This document shows, piece by piece, positions 36,701 to 48,543 of a stretch of DNA of 64,000 nucleotides (position 1 is the first letter of the stretch; every line of letters starts with the position of its first letter). The stretch is from Pisaster brevispinus (taxonomy: Eukaryota > Echinodermata > Asteroidea > Forcipulatida > Asteriidae), in assembly GCA_023634235.1 (NCBI GenBank), contig JAMKCF010000009.1, positions 5,890,001-5,954,000 of the forward strand, given 5' to 3'. The notes beneath the pieces were generated by a model. That model did no database searches and was not told the DNA's origin. It was given only the letters and a program-made list of their open reading frames with translations. A program made the translations under genes and the position numbers.

Positions 36701-39700
36701 AAGATAAATAGTATGCAAGAACAATAACTTTAAAATGATAGTGCAAAAAATGGTCAATTTTGTCCCCCGATAATTATTGTATGAATACTGACCTGTGGTT
36801 CAATCTGACCTTTCGACCCGTCTCATCTTCTTGTTGTGAACCAGTCTGGTTTCTGAAAAACAACAATCCATAAGTGTAAAGACATGTGTGTCTTATTTAG
36901 TTTTACCCTCAACCCTGAATAGTGAGAAAGGGATATCATGAAGCATGATTTCCAGTACCTTCTGTCCCTCTTTATACAGGTGAAACATAGCATTGCTGGG
37001 TAGGTGCATGCCTTTGCACACTACAAAATGGACTGGCTTGGCGGATATTCACATTAGCCATAGACCAGTCCAGAAAAAATTTGGCGTGTGTACACGTCAT
37101 CCAAAGTGAAGTGGTTAGAGAAAAATTCTGATCAGCACCAATTTTACTTACCCCTGGGCATCCAGAGTCATTCTCTCAAACAGATAATCATTCTTCTCTT
37201 TAGGGGTAGGAAGTAATGACACAAGGACTGGTGAACGTTGACTAGTGTGGGGGGAAAAAAGGAAGAAATTGGTGTAACAACAGTTTCCAAAACACATGAA
37301 TATTTGTGATTTTTATTTGTTTGTTAATGAAATGAAAACTAAAAACAAAAACACAGTTCAGTTCAAAAGAAAATACATTTGAGTATTTTATGAAATGAGT
37401 AAACTTACGTTATTATCTGTGTAATTGCTGGACGTTTCCTGAAGCAGAATTAAAAAATAAATAATTTTGTTATTTTACTAATATTCATTAAAACGTACAA
37501 CATTAAATAACAATAATAATAATGCATTATACAGCGCCTTATGCAAGGCCCCAATTTACTTTAAAGAAAAACATATAAATCAACAAATATTTAAAACAGA
37601 AATAAAAAATAAAAAAACATCAGCAAGTTAAAGATGTAAAAAAAAAAAAACCTAATTTAAAGGAAAAAATAACAAGCTGGCACTGCCGAGTGAAATGGCA
37701 TGATTTTAACTCACGATTTCTTCCTCCTGTACTCAGCTGGTGAGATGAGTTTCTTCTTGGGGTAGTCAGAGTCCATATCTTCCTCCCGATCCTTTGCCTC
37801 CCCGTCCTCCTCAGGGGCATTCTTGATGCGCAGAGCTGGGTTGAAGACGTCTGATCTTAACATTCTGAAGTTGAACATTTCAATTGCGGGAAAAAAAAGA
37901 AGAAACTAGACATGTTGCATTTGTGCACAAATGCCGAGCTGTTTCGTCATAACTTTTTCAAATTACTCAACTGAATTTGAAAGTTTTTTGTATTCAAAGT
38001 AGTTATGACGTTCAAGCCTGTTTAAAAAAGAATTTGGATTATACCACGTTTTGTAAGCAATTTATGACTAAAAGGTGCAAAAATAGAAAAAATCATAAAA
38101 ATCATGTGATGACGTCATTATGACGTCATTTCAGAATTTACAAGAACTTGCCAATATCCAACAACCTACCAAGTTTCAACATGATCGCACTAACACTTAG
38201 GGAGATATACGACTTTAAAAAAGGCACCTTTAATGCCGCGTCACGTGACCCCCGATGACGTCATCGATCTGAAATTTCACACATATGATGGCTGCTCGAC
38301 GATCAACATGTGTGTAAATTTTGAAGTGAATACACAAAACTTCACCACACACATCTTCAAAAAGTCCATTTTGATCAGTTTTCAACCTGCCGCTAGAGGG
38401 CGCTCTTGTGTGTTGTGACGTCATCGGTAATTTTTTTTAATTACCCACCCTTGCCAGACAATAACATAGTTGAAAGCAACTTCATAACTATTTCCACTTT
38501 TGAATAACGAGGCACTTCCGGTTTCGACCGGAAGTAGAGGTCATGTGAGGTCACGCACACTGAATAAAATGAAGACCTAATTTATCCCTATACAATCCCG
38601 CAAGCAAAAACCTACGGTCTCTTGTGGCTGATTTGTTACTGATTTTCAAATATTTAAAATAGAAACCTTTAAGATGACGTCACGTGACAGGTGATGACGT
38701 CATCATGACCTCATTGTTTTGAGATCATTATTGCACCAATGCCTTTCATCACTGAAAGTTTCATTGTAATTGCTCTTTAGGAACTATGCAAAAAGCCGCT
38801 TTGACCGAACGTGCGTTATGTCAATAGCCTTTTTTACTGAAACAGACAAATAAAAAAAATAATAAAAAAAACTTTAACGAAAACAAGAGCTGTTTCGCTG
38901 CGCTGCGAAACAGCTAAAAAAAAGTTTAACAACTTTAATTTTTAGGGGTTTGCAGTGATCCATGGAAATAATCCATGGAACCATTGGTGTACCAACTAAT
39001 TCCAACTAAACAGTTCAATCAGTATGTTCTGAGTGTCTTTAAAAAAAAGGTCCCATTCTGGTTATTTACTGTGGGTGAGGAACTGCTCACTGATGCAGAA
39101 ATTTAGAACATGAGCTTGCTCAAGATTGTTTCCTTTTACTTTGTAAAACAAATGTTAAAAAAACGAGAAGAAAAGAACTAGCTGTTGCAAACTGCTTACC
39201 AATCCAAATGACATGTGGTATAAATGCAAAAATAGTTAATGGCCTGAGGTTTTGACGCCAGCAGAGAGTCTTCCTCAAAAGCTCATAAAAAAGAAAGTAT
39301 TCGAAGTTGTTCTCACCTTCCCATCTCTTTGTTAATGAGCTCATAATCTTTGCGACGAAACACAATCCAAACCAAATGAACACAAAATCTGTACAGTGTC
39401 TGCAAATAGTATAAAAAGAGTATATGTAAAAATTAAGATGGAATAAAATGCAATGTAGAACTAGAAATGGACAGCTCATTATGGTCTATGGGATAAATAT
39501 TTGGATAAATATTTCCAAAGTCTGTTGGTGTGAAATTATACTATGCTAGTGAAATTGATCTTCATTCCCCTGCTGGCATAGTGGTCATATTCGCCATCTG
39601 CAGTTTGATTAACTCACAAACATACATGAGGTGGACCAGGTCCCAATTTCATGGAGCTGCTTAAGCAGAAATATTGCTTTAGAAATGTCTGCTATGCAAA

Positions 39701-42700
39701 CTTTAGCAGGAAACCAGTTTACTAGGGATGTGTTATGGTACTTTGGCTGGTAACCTTACCCTGGGAAGCAACATTTGTTTTGTCGTGCTTAGCATCTTTC
39801 AAGCTTAAGCAGCTTTAAATGGGCCCAGGCTGATTTTCTTTCAGGCTCCAGCCTCTCTGTTTGATCTAATGAATATTCACGAATAAACAAAAACGGCTAA
39901 ACACCAACACTGGGATATTGCTATCTGTTCGCTATCAATACAATCATGGAGGAAATAGTCTAGTTCTTTCCTCTATGGTACAACATTGGCCTACTCTTAC
40001 CTCATATATATCTCTGTCTTTGTAAGTTGATGACACTCTCTCACTGCATGAAAAAAACAGTTTAAAAACCCTTACAGATAATTTGCCTGTCTCCTTTTCC
40101 ACATGGACAACGAAACACTGCCCCGAGTTGGCTCTGAAAAGAGTTGGTGTTGTCTCGACATTTTGGTAGACAAGCAGAGTATACTGTTTGAAATGTTGAG
40201 ACCACACCAGCTCTTTTCAGAGCCAACACTCCTACCACAAGAGATTTACACACGGTTGTACCTACAAGCTTAGTAGTTATAGTTACTTCTTATTTTCCAC
40301 ACCATGCAAAGCCACAAAAGTCACGTATAGATATTCAATTCAAACACAGCCTTCTTCATCTACATATCCCAACAGCTTATTCCCTGCAACTATACTTACA
40401 GTTTCACATGTGTAAGCAACTAACCTTCCACATCCCATGTGATGATGATCTGGTAATCCTAGACCCAAGATGAGAACACAGTAACTCTTGGCCAATTTAT
40501 GTTGAGCTGCCTCCATTCGAGATTTAATCTCTGCCATTGCTTTCTTCTCTGCCTGGCTGGGCTCACTACGGAAATGTCACCATTATGATACAAAATGTTA
40601 CACCATAGAAATAGCTTTTTATGTTGAAAAGTGCAGCTGGAGTACCAAAGTAACTTTGTTATACTCTTGATCTCTCTGATCTTTCAGGAAAAAATGCCTT
40701 CTCCTGAAGACAATCAGAGACTGACATGTTCCGACACCCCGCATTTCAGGCGAAGTGCGTGCAGTTAGATGTGTACTGTATCTTTACAGTGAAATTTCAC
40801 ATGTGACGTCAGTGAAATTTCTCGTGTGACGTCAGTGAAATTGGTCTACGCTTAAAGGTCAGATCTTGGATTTATCGCGTCAAGGGAAACTTAGTCAAGC
40901 TCAATCAGGCCAATTTTAAGCAATAGAAAGAAAAAAAACCCAAACCAAACAAACAAACGATATGTACTTACGTTGTCATCGTCTTTGGTTTACTCTCCAA
41001 AACAATTTGCTCAAAAAATGATGAGAAATAGTTGAGAAGACCTAGGAGAAACTCATCAAACTGATCCAATCTGGCAGCGGAAAAGAAGACAGATTAGTAA
41101 ATGGATCCTCATAAAACAAAATTATGTACTTACAGAATATAACTTTGGTTAGATTTGCGCGTAGAGTGTCGAGGGTGTCGTTTGCAAGTCAAGTTCTGAT
41201 GGCTGAGTTATTAGAGATCCCACATGGGACACTTGTGTTCTTGGGCAGGGCACTTAACTTTAACTGCTTCTCATCACCCAAGAGCAAAATGGGTACCCGA
41301 GAGGGTAGAGATTGTTGTTGTGGATGATTAGAAACCTGTATATCCATTTGGCTGCCGGTGCTGCACACCCCAATGGAGTTGAGATGATTTCAGGAATGCT
41401 TAAGGCCCTCAAAACAGGGGGTAGATACAGTGTAAGGTGCTGCGATACAATGTTTAAAAGTGTCTAACAAATGTCAACAATTAATAACTATTCAGACTAG
41501 TTTGACAAGTCATAGGCTAGCATCAAAGTTGGGAATGAGTTTAAGAAAAAAAGTTGTATCTTGGAGAAATGCATATAAATAAGAAGTGATATTTCTAACT
41601 AAGTAAGGTTTGAGGTAACACCATGTGAAAATCTCTTTTGAGTAGTGTAGGTTCTGAAAAGAACCGGTGGTTAACGACCCAACGTTTCGATCAGTATGCT
41701 CTGATCATCTTCAGGAGAAAGTGATATTTCTGTTGATATTTATAGGCACAGTATACTTACTCGTACAGGCACATCTCAAATGAATGTGTTTGGGCATTGA
41801 CTTCAATCAGTAAGGACAGAACAACAGCTGCAGAAGATAAAGAAATAATGGCAATTCTTCAGCATTATAAATATAACATTGCTGCCAAGTTGCAAATTTC
41901 AAATGGCATTTATTTAAGGGCATACTAAAAAAAACTAAACTTCATGTAAATTTTAACTCATATGCTTTTGTCAAAAAAATTACACGCTAGTAGTCATCAA
42001 TTGATTCTGAATTTTCTGGTAAAAATTACCAAATGTCCAAGCTAAAATGACCTTTACACATTGCAATGGTATACTTAGGCAGAACAGGGGCCAATTTCAC
42101 AAAGAACTAAGATTGATCTTAACTGCCTATCGACCTTAATTGATTAGCAAAGTGTGATGTCACAATACAAATGCCTATGGCAATACTGACAAATCATCTT
42201 AAGATGAATCTTAGTGCGTGAAAATTGAGTGCAGGAAACTTCCAACAGACCCCTTGCATAGGTGGCCAGCGCTGGGATCAAACAATAAAAAGGAGAGGAA
42301 CGCCTGTATGCACCATGCATAACTCTTAGCCAATGAGAGGTCTCAATTTGACCTCAGTGAGGGCGCTGTTTGAACTTGTGATGCCATATGCATGGGGTCT
42401 ATTGGATGAGAATACAGAAATATAATGCTGACTTACATTTGACTCTTTGAAGAGTGACTGTTGTTTCTTTGGCAGCTTTTGATCGAGCAGACTTTGATGT
42501 TAGTCCCCCCTGCCTAGCTCCTTTGGAGGCTAACCCTTGTCCCCTGTCCACATCGTAGCGTACTGATTGCGCTCTGAAAAGTATATCAATGATTTAAATA
42601 CAGCTGTTTAAATATTCAAGCCTTTCAAGAAAAGGCCAAGTCACTTTTCTTGAGAAACAGTACATCACTTTGCACGCCTGGAATTTCATCTTCAAGAGGG

Positions 42701-45700
42701 CAAGGCCATTTTTAATTTTGCAAAGGGCATTTCCATTGGAAAATCTTAAAGTCTACATGGCAAACTTTTGAAGGGGCACCCAGGCCAAAAAAAGCTTTGG
42801 GCAACAGAGGCCATGGCCTCCATAATATTCTAGGCCTGCTTTGAAATGAAGACTGTTTCTAAGTCCACGATCAAACTAAATACTAGATGTGGTTTTGCAT
42901 AAATGCTTGAATGAAGATTTAAGTCTACACTAAGATAATAACAACAACTTCAACCTTATTGATCAATCGACATCAAACTCGCTTCTTAAAAAAACAAAAG
43001 GTATTATTAAAAAGTTAAATGGTCTTTCTAAAATAAACTTTCACAAATTATAACAAAATAATATCAAGTAATAAACCACCAGGGAAACTGAATGGGTAAC
43101 TTTAAAATAATTTTGGGCTGAACAAAGAAATAATATGATTGTACAAAAAACATTACCTGTCTTTCTTTCCTGGATTGTCATTGAATGTAATGTTCTTCTT
43201 TCTGTGTCCTTTCTTATCCTTCGGATCATTTGCTGGATTAGCACTTTGAAAACAAATCATAACATTTACATTATATTGCAGTTTGCAAGAATACTTCGGA
43301 GTGGCTTTGATGTTCATAACGTCATGTGTTCTTAAATTGACCAATCAGACAACAGAAATAGCTTTTGCAAACTGCTCACCAACCTAAAGGACTTATGGTA
43401 TAAATGTGACAAAATATGTAGTAGGCTGACATTTTGTCTCTAGAAAGACCAGCGGCATAGCATGGACTTTTTCGGTTGGGAGGGGGGGGGGGCACAGATG
43501 GCATTGTATTTAAGTGGGTGGGGGGGGGCATTGCTTTTAAGGGGGAGGGGGCCAGGGGGGGTGGGTACATGCTTTTATTTTTGAAGGAGGACGCTGCAGG
43601 GGGCCACAATCCTCTTATGTTCATGGCATTTTGTGGCCGTGGTAGCGATCCCGACGATCGTTCACTACATTTTGATATATTCAAACACGCATTTTCCTCT
43701 TTTCTCCCCCCTTGGCTATGCCACTGAGAAAGACTCTGCTAGGGTCAAAATGCCAAGCCACTAACTATATTTTGCATTTTTACCAATAATGACAACCACT
43801 GCATATAACTGCAGTGGAGTTAGCCCACACAAACACTGGGAATTCACATAGACTATGGATGAATGATGATGAATGAGATCAAGTTCCTAAGATTGATTTG
43901 TTATGTGATCATGTTTTTCTGGATAAACAAAATAAGGAACATCAACAAGATTGTTTGATCATAGCCATTATCATCTGATTTGATTTGGTCATCAAGACTG
44001 TTTAACTTATGAAGAAGGCTAAAAATGCTCACACAAGGCAGTTTTTTCAGTTAACTTGGATACAAAACCTTGAACTGCATGCAAAAGGAAACACTTCGGC
44101 AGCACAAGAGGCATTCCTCGAGCTGTACATTACTATCCAAAATACCAAGGAAACTGAAATGTGAATGAATTTTCGTCTTGGACATTGCCTGGAAGTGGTT
44201 GCCTGTAAATTGCCTCGTGTGACTTGGCCTGAAAACATGTACCAAAACATGCTTAAAATAATTACACCTTTCGGATTAGAAAACTTCTCAACTCGGTTAC
44301 CTTAAAAAGAAATTTTGTGGGGTTTTTAGCCTACACTTTCAGAAAGTTACCCTGTTGACATGATGAATGTGACACAATAAAAGATTCAATTACTGTAGCC
44401 TTAATGGTTTGGGTGGCTTTTCTCTGTTCATGTGCATAGAAAGGTTGTTTAAATTTTATTAATAAAAATTGACAAATTCTATTAATAATGTTCATCTGAT
44501 CATATTTCTGTTGTGTGTTTGTAGTGATGAAGAATGAAATGAAATGGTGGAGATGAAATGAAATTATGACAGATTTACTGGATGGTTTTAAAATTTGTAG
44601 GGCAATATGTGCAACCTGTACTGGAAAGCCCCACCAACAAACTTTGTACAGTACATCATATGCTATGCATTAGTCACTGCATACAATGAAGTGGAGTGAA
44701 AACATGCATGAATCATGAAATGTGATGAAAATTGAAGAAAAAAAAGTAAAACAAAATGACATGAATAAATGAATGGATATGATCCTTCACCTGTTGGGTA
44801 ACATCGGTGTGCGATAACTAATGGATGAATGTAGGATAAATCATAATGTAAGGGTTTTGTTTAACACTTTTTTTTCACAAATTATTGATTGTACATTATA
44901 TCTTTGCAATAGAAATAATCTCAAATCAAAGAGAAGAATTTAAAGGGATTACAAAATGTCAAGTAGAACTTTTACAAAATTAAAGATACTTATACAGGAT
45001 TGGTAGGATAAACAAATCATCGTCTGAAAGCTTACTGATTATGAAGTTCATATTCAAACCATTTTTTTCTGTAAAATAGTTCCCTCTGAAATTAAGTTAT
45101 ATTCAAGAAAACTGAAAGCCTAAAAAATTCAACACAGCCATGGAGGCCATGGCCTCTGTTGCCATGGTGCCCTTTCAAAGGTTTTCCCGATGGAAGTGCC
45201 CTTTGCAGAAAGAAAAATAGCCCTTGCCCTCTCAAAGATGAAACTCCCGGTCTGGCAACAGCTGATTTCCATTGTTAAAACCAAAACTAATGTGTTAACT
45301 AGCTGAAAATTGTGCACGATTTTTCACTTTCTCCTGCTCACCCAACAGACTTAAAAGCCCAAATTTTCACAGGTCGTGTAATAGCTGATCACACATAACA
45401 TGAACACTGTCTAAAAATCAGTATAAAATTAGTATAAAAATTAACAAATAAAATGGTTAATAAGATGACTGTCATGTACTCTGCAAATTCAGATGCTTTA
45501 CATTTTTAAAACAACTCATTCTTCCCAATGGCATGCATTAAACAAAAATATAATGATTTAGCAGCAAGAGAAACTAGTACCGTTTTCTCTGTGAAAAAAC
45601 AACAAATTAAAGTCTTGTGAAAGTCCACAATTTAAGTTCTAAAATAATTGCAAATTAATACATAACACGACCGCGCTTCTCAAATCTGCTTCCTTCTCAG

Positions 45701-46537
45701 TTGGTTATAGGCCTATAAATCTATTTTATAATTTTATGATCTATTTAGTTACGGTATTAAATGTACTGAATTCCATGTATTTTTAAGGTCAGTGTGACTT
45801 GGAATAATTCCTGTTTCTCATTTTTCTTACTATGTACAGTTGGTTTTCAAACAGAGACATATTTATTGTTAAACATTACTTCCGTACTTATTTCAAAAAT
45901 GTGCCTTTACTGTTTGATTTCAACTATTAAACATTCAGTGATAGTGTTCACTATTTTATTAGTTATAATAGTATGAAAACATTGGAACTAACATTTTTGA
46001 GTGAAAAAAAAAAATCAAAATTTAGGTTTCAAAACAAACTACATTAGTCAATGATAAGTGAAGTTTGGTGAACTACACATGTCATTACTAAAAAAATTAT
46101 AAAGGATCCTTGTAAAAAATCTTGGCTTCGCCCGGGTTCGAACCGGGGACCTTCTGCGTGTAAAGCAGACGTGATAACCACTACACTACGAAACCGACTT
46201 GCCGATTTGTGGGAATTGTTAGTTTATATACAATAACACTAACCTTGATTGAAACTCCAGCGAATTTGAATCTTCTTTCCAATACCACTTTCCAGTACTT
46301 GGCGCTAGTACCTTACAGTTTGAAAAATTATGATAAATTTCAGACAAAATGGCAGTGACAAGTCTATACACACAAGCACAAGTCCACACATAAATCTCAT
46401 GTCCGTACACACACGGACGACACGATCACGATTGATAGTAATCACAAAGCAGGGCAGCATAAACAAACTTTCCTGAGAACAAAAGGTAATCTAGAAGAAA
46501 TACACACCTCTTCTGTCACAATCACCGTTTTAGCCAT
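33754..46537 (-). CDS. PPP1R36: PPP1R36 (protein phosphatase 1 regulatory subunit 36)
   Basis: Sixteen exons join in phase: 46508-46537 (ATG), 46244-46311, 43157-43243, 42437-42573, 41761-41827, 40972-41070, 40425-40565, 40001-40043, 39317-39399, 37715-37864, 37409-37438, 37152-37241, 36793-36852, 36044-36148, 34031-34062 and 33754-33830 (TAG). The product is about 432 residues (human about 422). Landmarks: GKWYWKEDSNSLEF near the N-terminus, LAKSYCVLILGLGLPDHHHM in the middle, then FCVHLVWIVFRRKDYELI and RSDVFNPALRIKN. The tail is acidic (DDDDDM). KKNITF in exon 3 fits the [RK]-x-[VI]-x-F PP1-docking pattern. The mammalian protein binds PP1 and is testis-enriched; a sperm or ciliary role here is an inference. 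Intron 2 carries a tRNA-Val gene, and exon 2 is duplicated downstream in the receptor array. Exon choice is by eye, but every junction keeps frame. Confidence 0.9.
35955..36022. repeat. TGT/TGA-type trinucleotide microsatellite
   Basis: Interrupted repeats of tgttgatgt and tgttgctgt next to PPP1R36 exon 14. The tract is intronic and ends about 20 bases beyond the exon's donor site. Confidence 0.7.
36472..36680 (-). repeat. tRNA-Leu-derived SINE (minus orientation)
   Basis: Shares 'agaaacaccagggcaaaccc' and 'aacaccagaccttgagtccg' with other copies. The A-box end ('ggagcggtctagcgcacc' on the minus strand) is still recognisable. It lies in an intron of PPP1R36, in the same orientation as the gene. 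Confidence 0.7.
37905..38930. repeat. Intronic repeat with six TGACGTCA sites
   Basis: Perfect CRE-type palindromes TGACGTCA start at 38110, 38121, 38256, 38416, 38675 and 38695. The block ends in a short stem, 'gctgtttcgctgcg' with 'ctgcgaaacagc' (about 38890-38915), and begins near 'gagctgtttcgtcataac'. The 'gagctgtttcg' near both edges suggests a single repeat unit. No ORF. It lies in the intron between PPP1R36 exons 9 and 10. Confidence 0.6.
39639..39826. repeat. 'cccaatttcat' inverted-repeat element
   Basis: 'tcccaatttcatggagctgc' followed by 'ttaagc' is mirrored by 'gcttaagcagctttaaatgg' followed by 'gccc'. Intronic in PPP1R36. It has the same family interior ('ttggctggtaac', 'ttgtttt'). 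Confidence 0.75.
40113..40242. repeat. Inverted repeat, 'ttggctctgaaaagag' type
   Basis: 'gagttggctctgaaaagagt' is answered by 'agctcttttcagagccaaca' about 80 bases later, with 'ttgtctcgacatttt' against 'aaatgttgagacc' inside. It lies in intron 7 of PPP1R36, between the exons at 40425 and 40001. Related strings are near 7105 and 41650. Confidence 0.65.
40787..40841. repeat. Short tandem repeat with TGACGTCA
   Basis: Two copies of 'gtgaaatttc' plus about 4 bases plus 'gtgacgtca', followed by a third partial 'gtgaaatt'. Intronic in PPP1R36. Confidence 0.7.
41199..41440. repeat. Possible SINE or LINE-tail fragment
   Basis: Contains 'tgttcttgggcagggcactt' followed by 'aactttaactgc' and 'ggtgctgcacaccccaatgg'. 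These strings resemble widespread marine-invertebrate interspersed repeats. No second copy in this window supports it, so the call is tentative. Confidence 0.3.
42087..42230. repeat. Inverted-repeat element with 'ggggccaatttcac' end
   Basis: 'ccaatttcacaaagaactaa' followed by 'gattgatctta' is mirrored by 'taagatgaatcttagtgcgtg' (19-base match region) then 'aaaattg'. It appears to be a relative of, but distinct from, the 'gggcccaatttcat' family. Intronic in PPP1R36. Confidence 0.55.
42676..42838. repeat. Dispersed repeat, 'caggcctggaatt' family (inverted copy)
   Basis: Runs from 'gcctggaatttcatcttcaa' to 'cctccataatattctaggcc', the reverse orientation of the copies at 6736 and 28398. Intronic in PPP1R36. 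Confidence 0.65.
43474..43560 (+). repeat. G-run low-complexity tract
   Basis: Four or more runs of seven or more G on the plus strand within about 90 bases, a potential G-quadruplex former. It lies in the PPP1R36 intron just upstream of exon 3. On the transcribed (minus) sense it is C-rich. Confidence 0.6.
44190..44230. repeat. Fragment of the 'gttgcctgtaaattgcc' element family
   Basis: 'gttgcctgtaaattgcctcg' followed by 'tgtgacttggcc' matches the right end of the element in the receptor genes (53511-53734 and 60549-60772). The left boundary is unclear. It lies in intron 2 of PPP1R36. Confidence 0.55.
45136..45255. repeat. Dispersed repeat, 'caggcctggaatt' family (partial)
   Basis: Shares 'catggaggccatggcctctg' and 'gccctctcaaagatgaaact' with the other copies but lacks the left terminus. 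Lies in intron 2 of PPP1R36. Confidence 0.55.
46123..46195 (-). tRNA. tRNA-Val (anticodon UAC)
   Basis: A 73-base cloverleaf on the minus strand. The acceptor stem is GGTTTCG with CGAAGCC (one G-T pair). The anticodon stem is TCTGC/GCAGA around loop TTTACAC (anticodon TAC, reads GTA). The variable loop is AGGTC and the T arm is CCCGG-TTCGAAC-CCGGG, with discriminator A. The A and B boxes are intact, and a T6 run follows within about 7 bases, a proper Pol III terminator. The intact fold and terminator argue for a real gene rather than a SINE head. It sits inside intron 2 of PPP1R36 on the same strand. Confidence 0.93.
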
Positions 46538-47412
46538 TGCTTCTTTTATGAAGAGTATACAGTGTATGTTGATAAGACTAACATACTTGGATAACCCGAC
46601 AATTTCAAACAAATGGAAACTTAGTCGATCGTGATAGCCGCTGCTCTGTGTGTGTCGTACGTGCAACACACACACACATACAGATGGCAGTCTAAATTCA
46701 ACCATGGTGTCCATCAATAAGCGCCCGTTAAGCAAGCATCTTGTGAAGAGTACCAATGAAATCTCCTAGAAACAGCGCAATATACAACCAAAGCCGCGCG
46801 TTGGAGAGATAGCATGACACACTACGCTGTAATTGGGGCAATTTTCCCGAAGAAAGAGAACCCGAAATGAAGTTGAAAGTCACCTACCAGCTCAGGGCAC
46901 AATAATGGACTACTCTACATCAATCCCTAAATTAGTAAAAAGCAACGACCGTCAAATATGTGATTAACATAACTTGTTTTTGTAACATTTTGTGCTAAAT
47001 AACAACTCCGGGATGATTGGCTCCCCAAAGCCTCGATGCCCACTAAAAAGTGAGCGCGCAAGCCCTTTAAAATTAAAACTTTCTGTTGAAACGTTCACGC
47101 GTGATGGAAAGGCTAACATTGGCTGAGTCGTGCGCAGCGCGTACACGCGTGCAATTTTCATTGTTTGTTATCAACGATGGAGGTCAGTGACGTCATGTGC
47201 AATTTAATACAATGGAGTCAATGCTACGATCCTATCCCCTCAGTGCGCGTGTAAAAATGCAAGTAGGGGTCCATGGTGTTTTTTGCATCCCAAAGGGGCA
47301 TATAGCACCCGAGGCGGCCAAGGCTGTCATTTGCCCCCGAGGTCATTTACCATGTTTTGTTGATACCATGGTATTTTGGTGACGATTTGGTTATCGTCCA
47401 CCATTAAGCCCA

Positions 47413-47543
47413 GGGAAAAATTTCCGTATCCTGCCACCACTTTCATTTTTACCCAAAGGAATATCTCATTTGAGTAAATTAGATACTATTTTATTTCATA
47501 ACGAATGAAAAAGTGGTGGCTGGACTCTTACGGAAATTTTTCC
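47413..47543. mobile_element. MITE-like insertion with 'ggaaaaatttccgta' ends
   Basis: 'gggaaaaatttccgtatcct' followed by 'gccaccac' is mirrored by 'gtggtggctggactcttacg' followed by 'gaaatttttcc'. 'gcccag' flanks both sides. The same repeat without the insertion ('attaggcccagtatgag') is present at about 48172 and 55983, so an empty site is visible. Confidence 0.85.
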
Positions 47544-48239
47544 AGGCCCAGTATGAGACGAAAAAGTGGCGAACAATATTGACTTCTGCCCTTGCTCTAT
47601 CCTACGCTTCTAGTTCCGTTAAACAACAATGGCCGCACGGTCGTTGAAAAAAATGATGACTAATTTTAGGCGCAAGCCTGTAGTGATGTGAAATTATATA
47701 GTTGTGAAAAGCTATGTGCGTGCGTGCATGCGTGAACGCATATGCGCGCATGCGATAGAACTAAAAAAAATAATATTATTAATTGGAATTAAGTAGAAGT
47801 TATTAAGAAATAAGGCAGTTGGGATTTTGCTGTTGAGGAGGAAAGACGTATGATTGAGAGACCAGGAGATTGGAATAAAATTATTTAAAAGGATTTGGCG
47901 AACGTTATATTTGTATTCCATTTGTGTCTTCTATTCACCGTACTTCATAAATCCCTGCATCCACCCGCTTCCCACGAAGCGTTCCGCATCAATTAGCGAA
48001 CCTGAAACTTTACAATTTAAAAACTGGCATCGTTGTTGAAACGTGCACGCATGAAAGGCTATGGCACCCGAGGCGGCCAAGGCTGGCATTTACCCCCGAG
48101 GAAATTGTTACCCTGTTTTGTTGATACCATGGTATTCCTCTTCTTTGGTGGCGATTTGGTTATCTTCCACCATTAGGCCCAGTATGAGACAAAACAGTGG
48201 CGGCCAATATTGACGCGTACCCTTGCTTTGCACTTCTAG

Positions 48240-48388
48240 GGCCTTTCTCAAACCTCGGCTTGGGCTCCGGCTCCGTGCCGGGGCTCCGTGCCGCGCCGGC
48301 TCCGTGTGATACAAATACACACTGCGCCAACAATTTATAACGGAGCCCAAGCCGGAGACGGAGCCCAAGCCGAGGTTTGAGAAAGGCC
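48240..48388. mobile_element. MITE-like insertion with 'ggcctttctcaaacctcggc' ends
   Basis: The left end 'ggcctttctcaaacctcggc' is mirrored exactly by 'gccgaggtttgagaaaggcc' at the right. 'ctag' flanks both sides. Empty sites 'cttctagttcc' occur at about 47608 and 56045. The GC-rich interior repeats 'ggctccg' variants. A decayed relative may lie at 8325-8470. Confidence 0.85.
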
Positions 48389-48543
48389 CCTAGTTCCATT
48401 AAACAACAATGGCCGCACGGGGCCATGGTTGAAATGAAAATAAAACAATTCTTCACTGCTATGTACCTTCCGCCGGCATGCCGCGGGGACATCGCACAGG
48501 AATGCTGGTAAATCCATTTACATATTCAGCGTATTTACAACCA

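Noticed and set aside
43376..43727. ORFs rich in Gly (plus) and Pro (minus)
   Set aside because: They arise from the G-run tract and surrounding low-complexity repeat; not a protein.
46219..46410. 63-codon ORF overlapping PPP1R36 exon 2
   Set aside because: Only the 68 bases of the exon (46244-46311) are coding; the rest is intron read-through.
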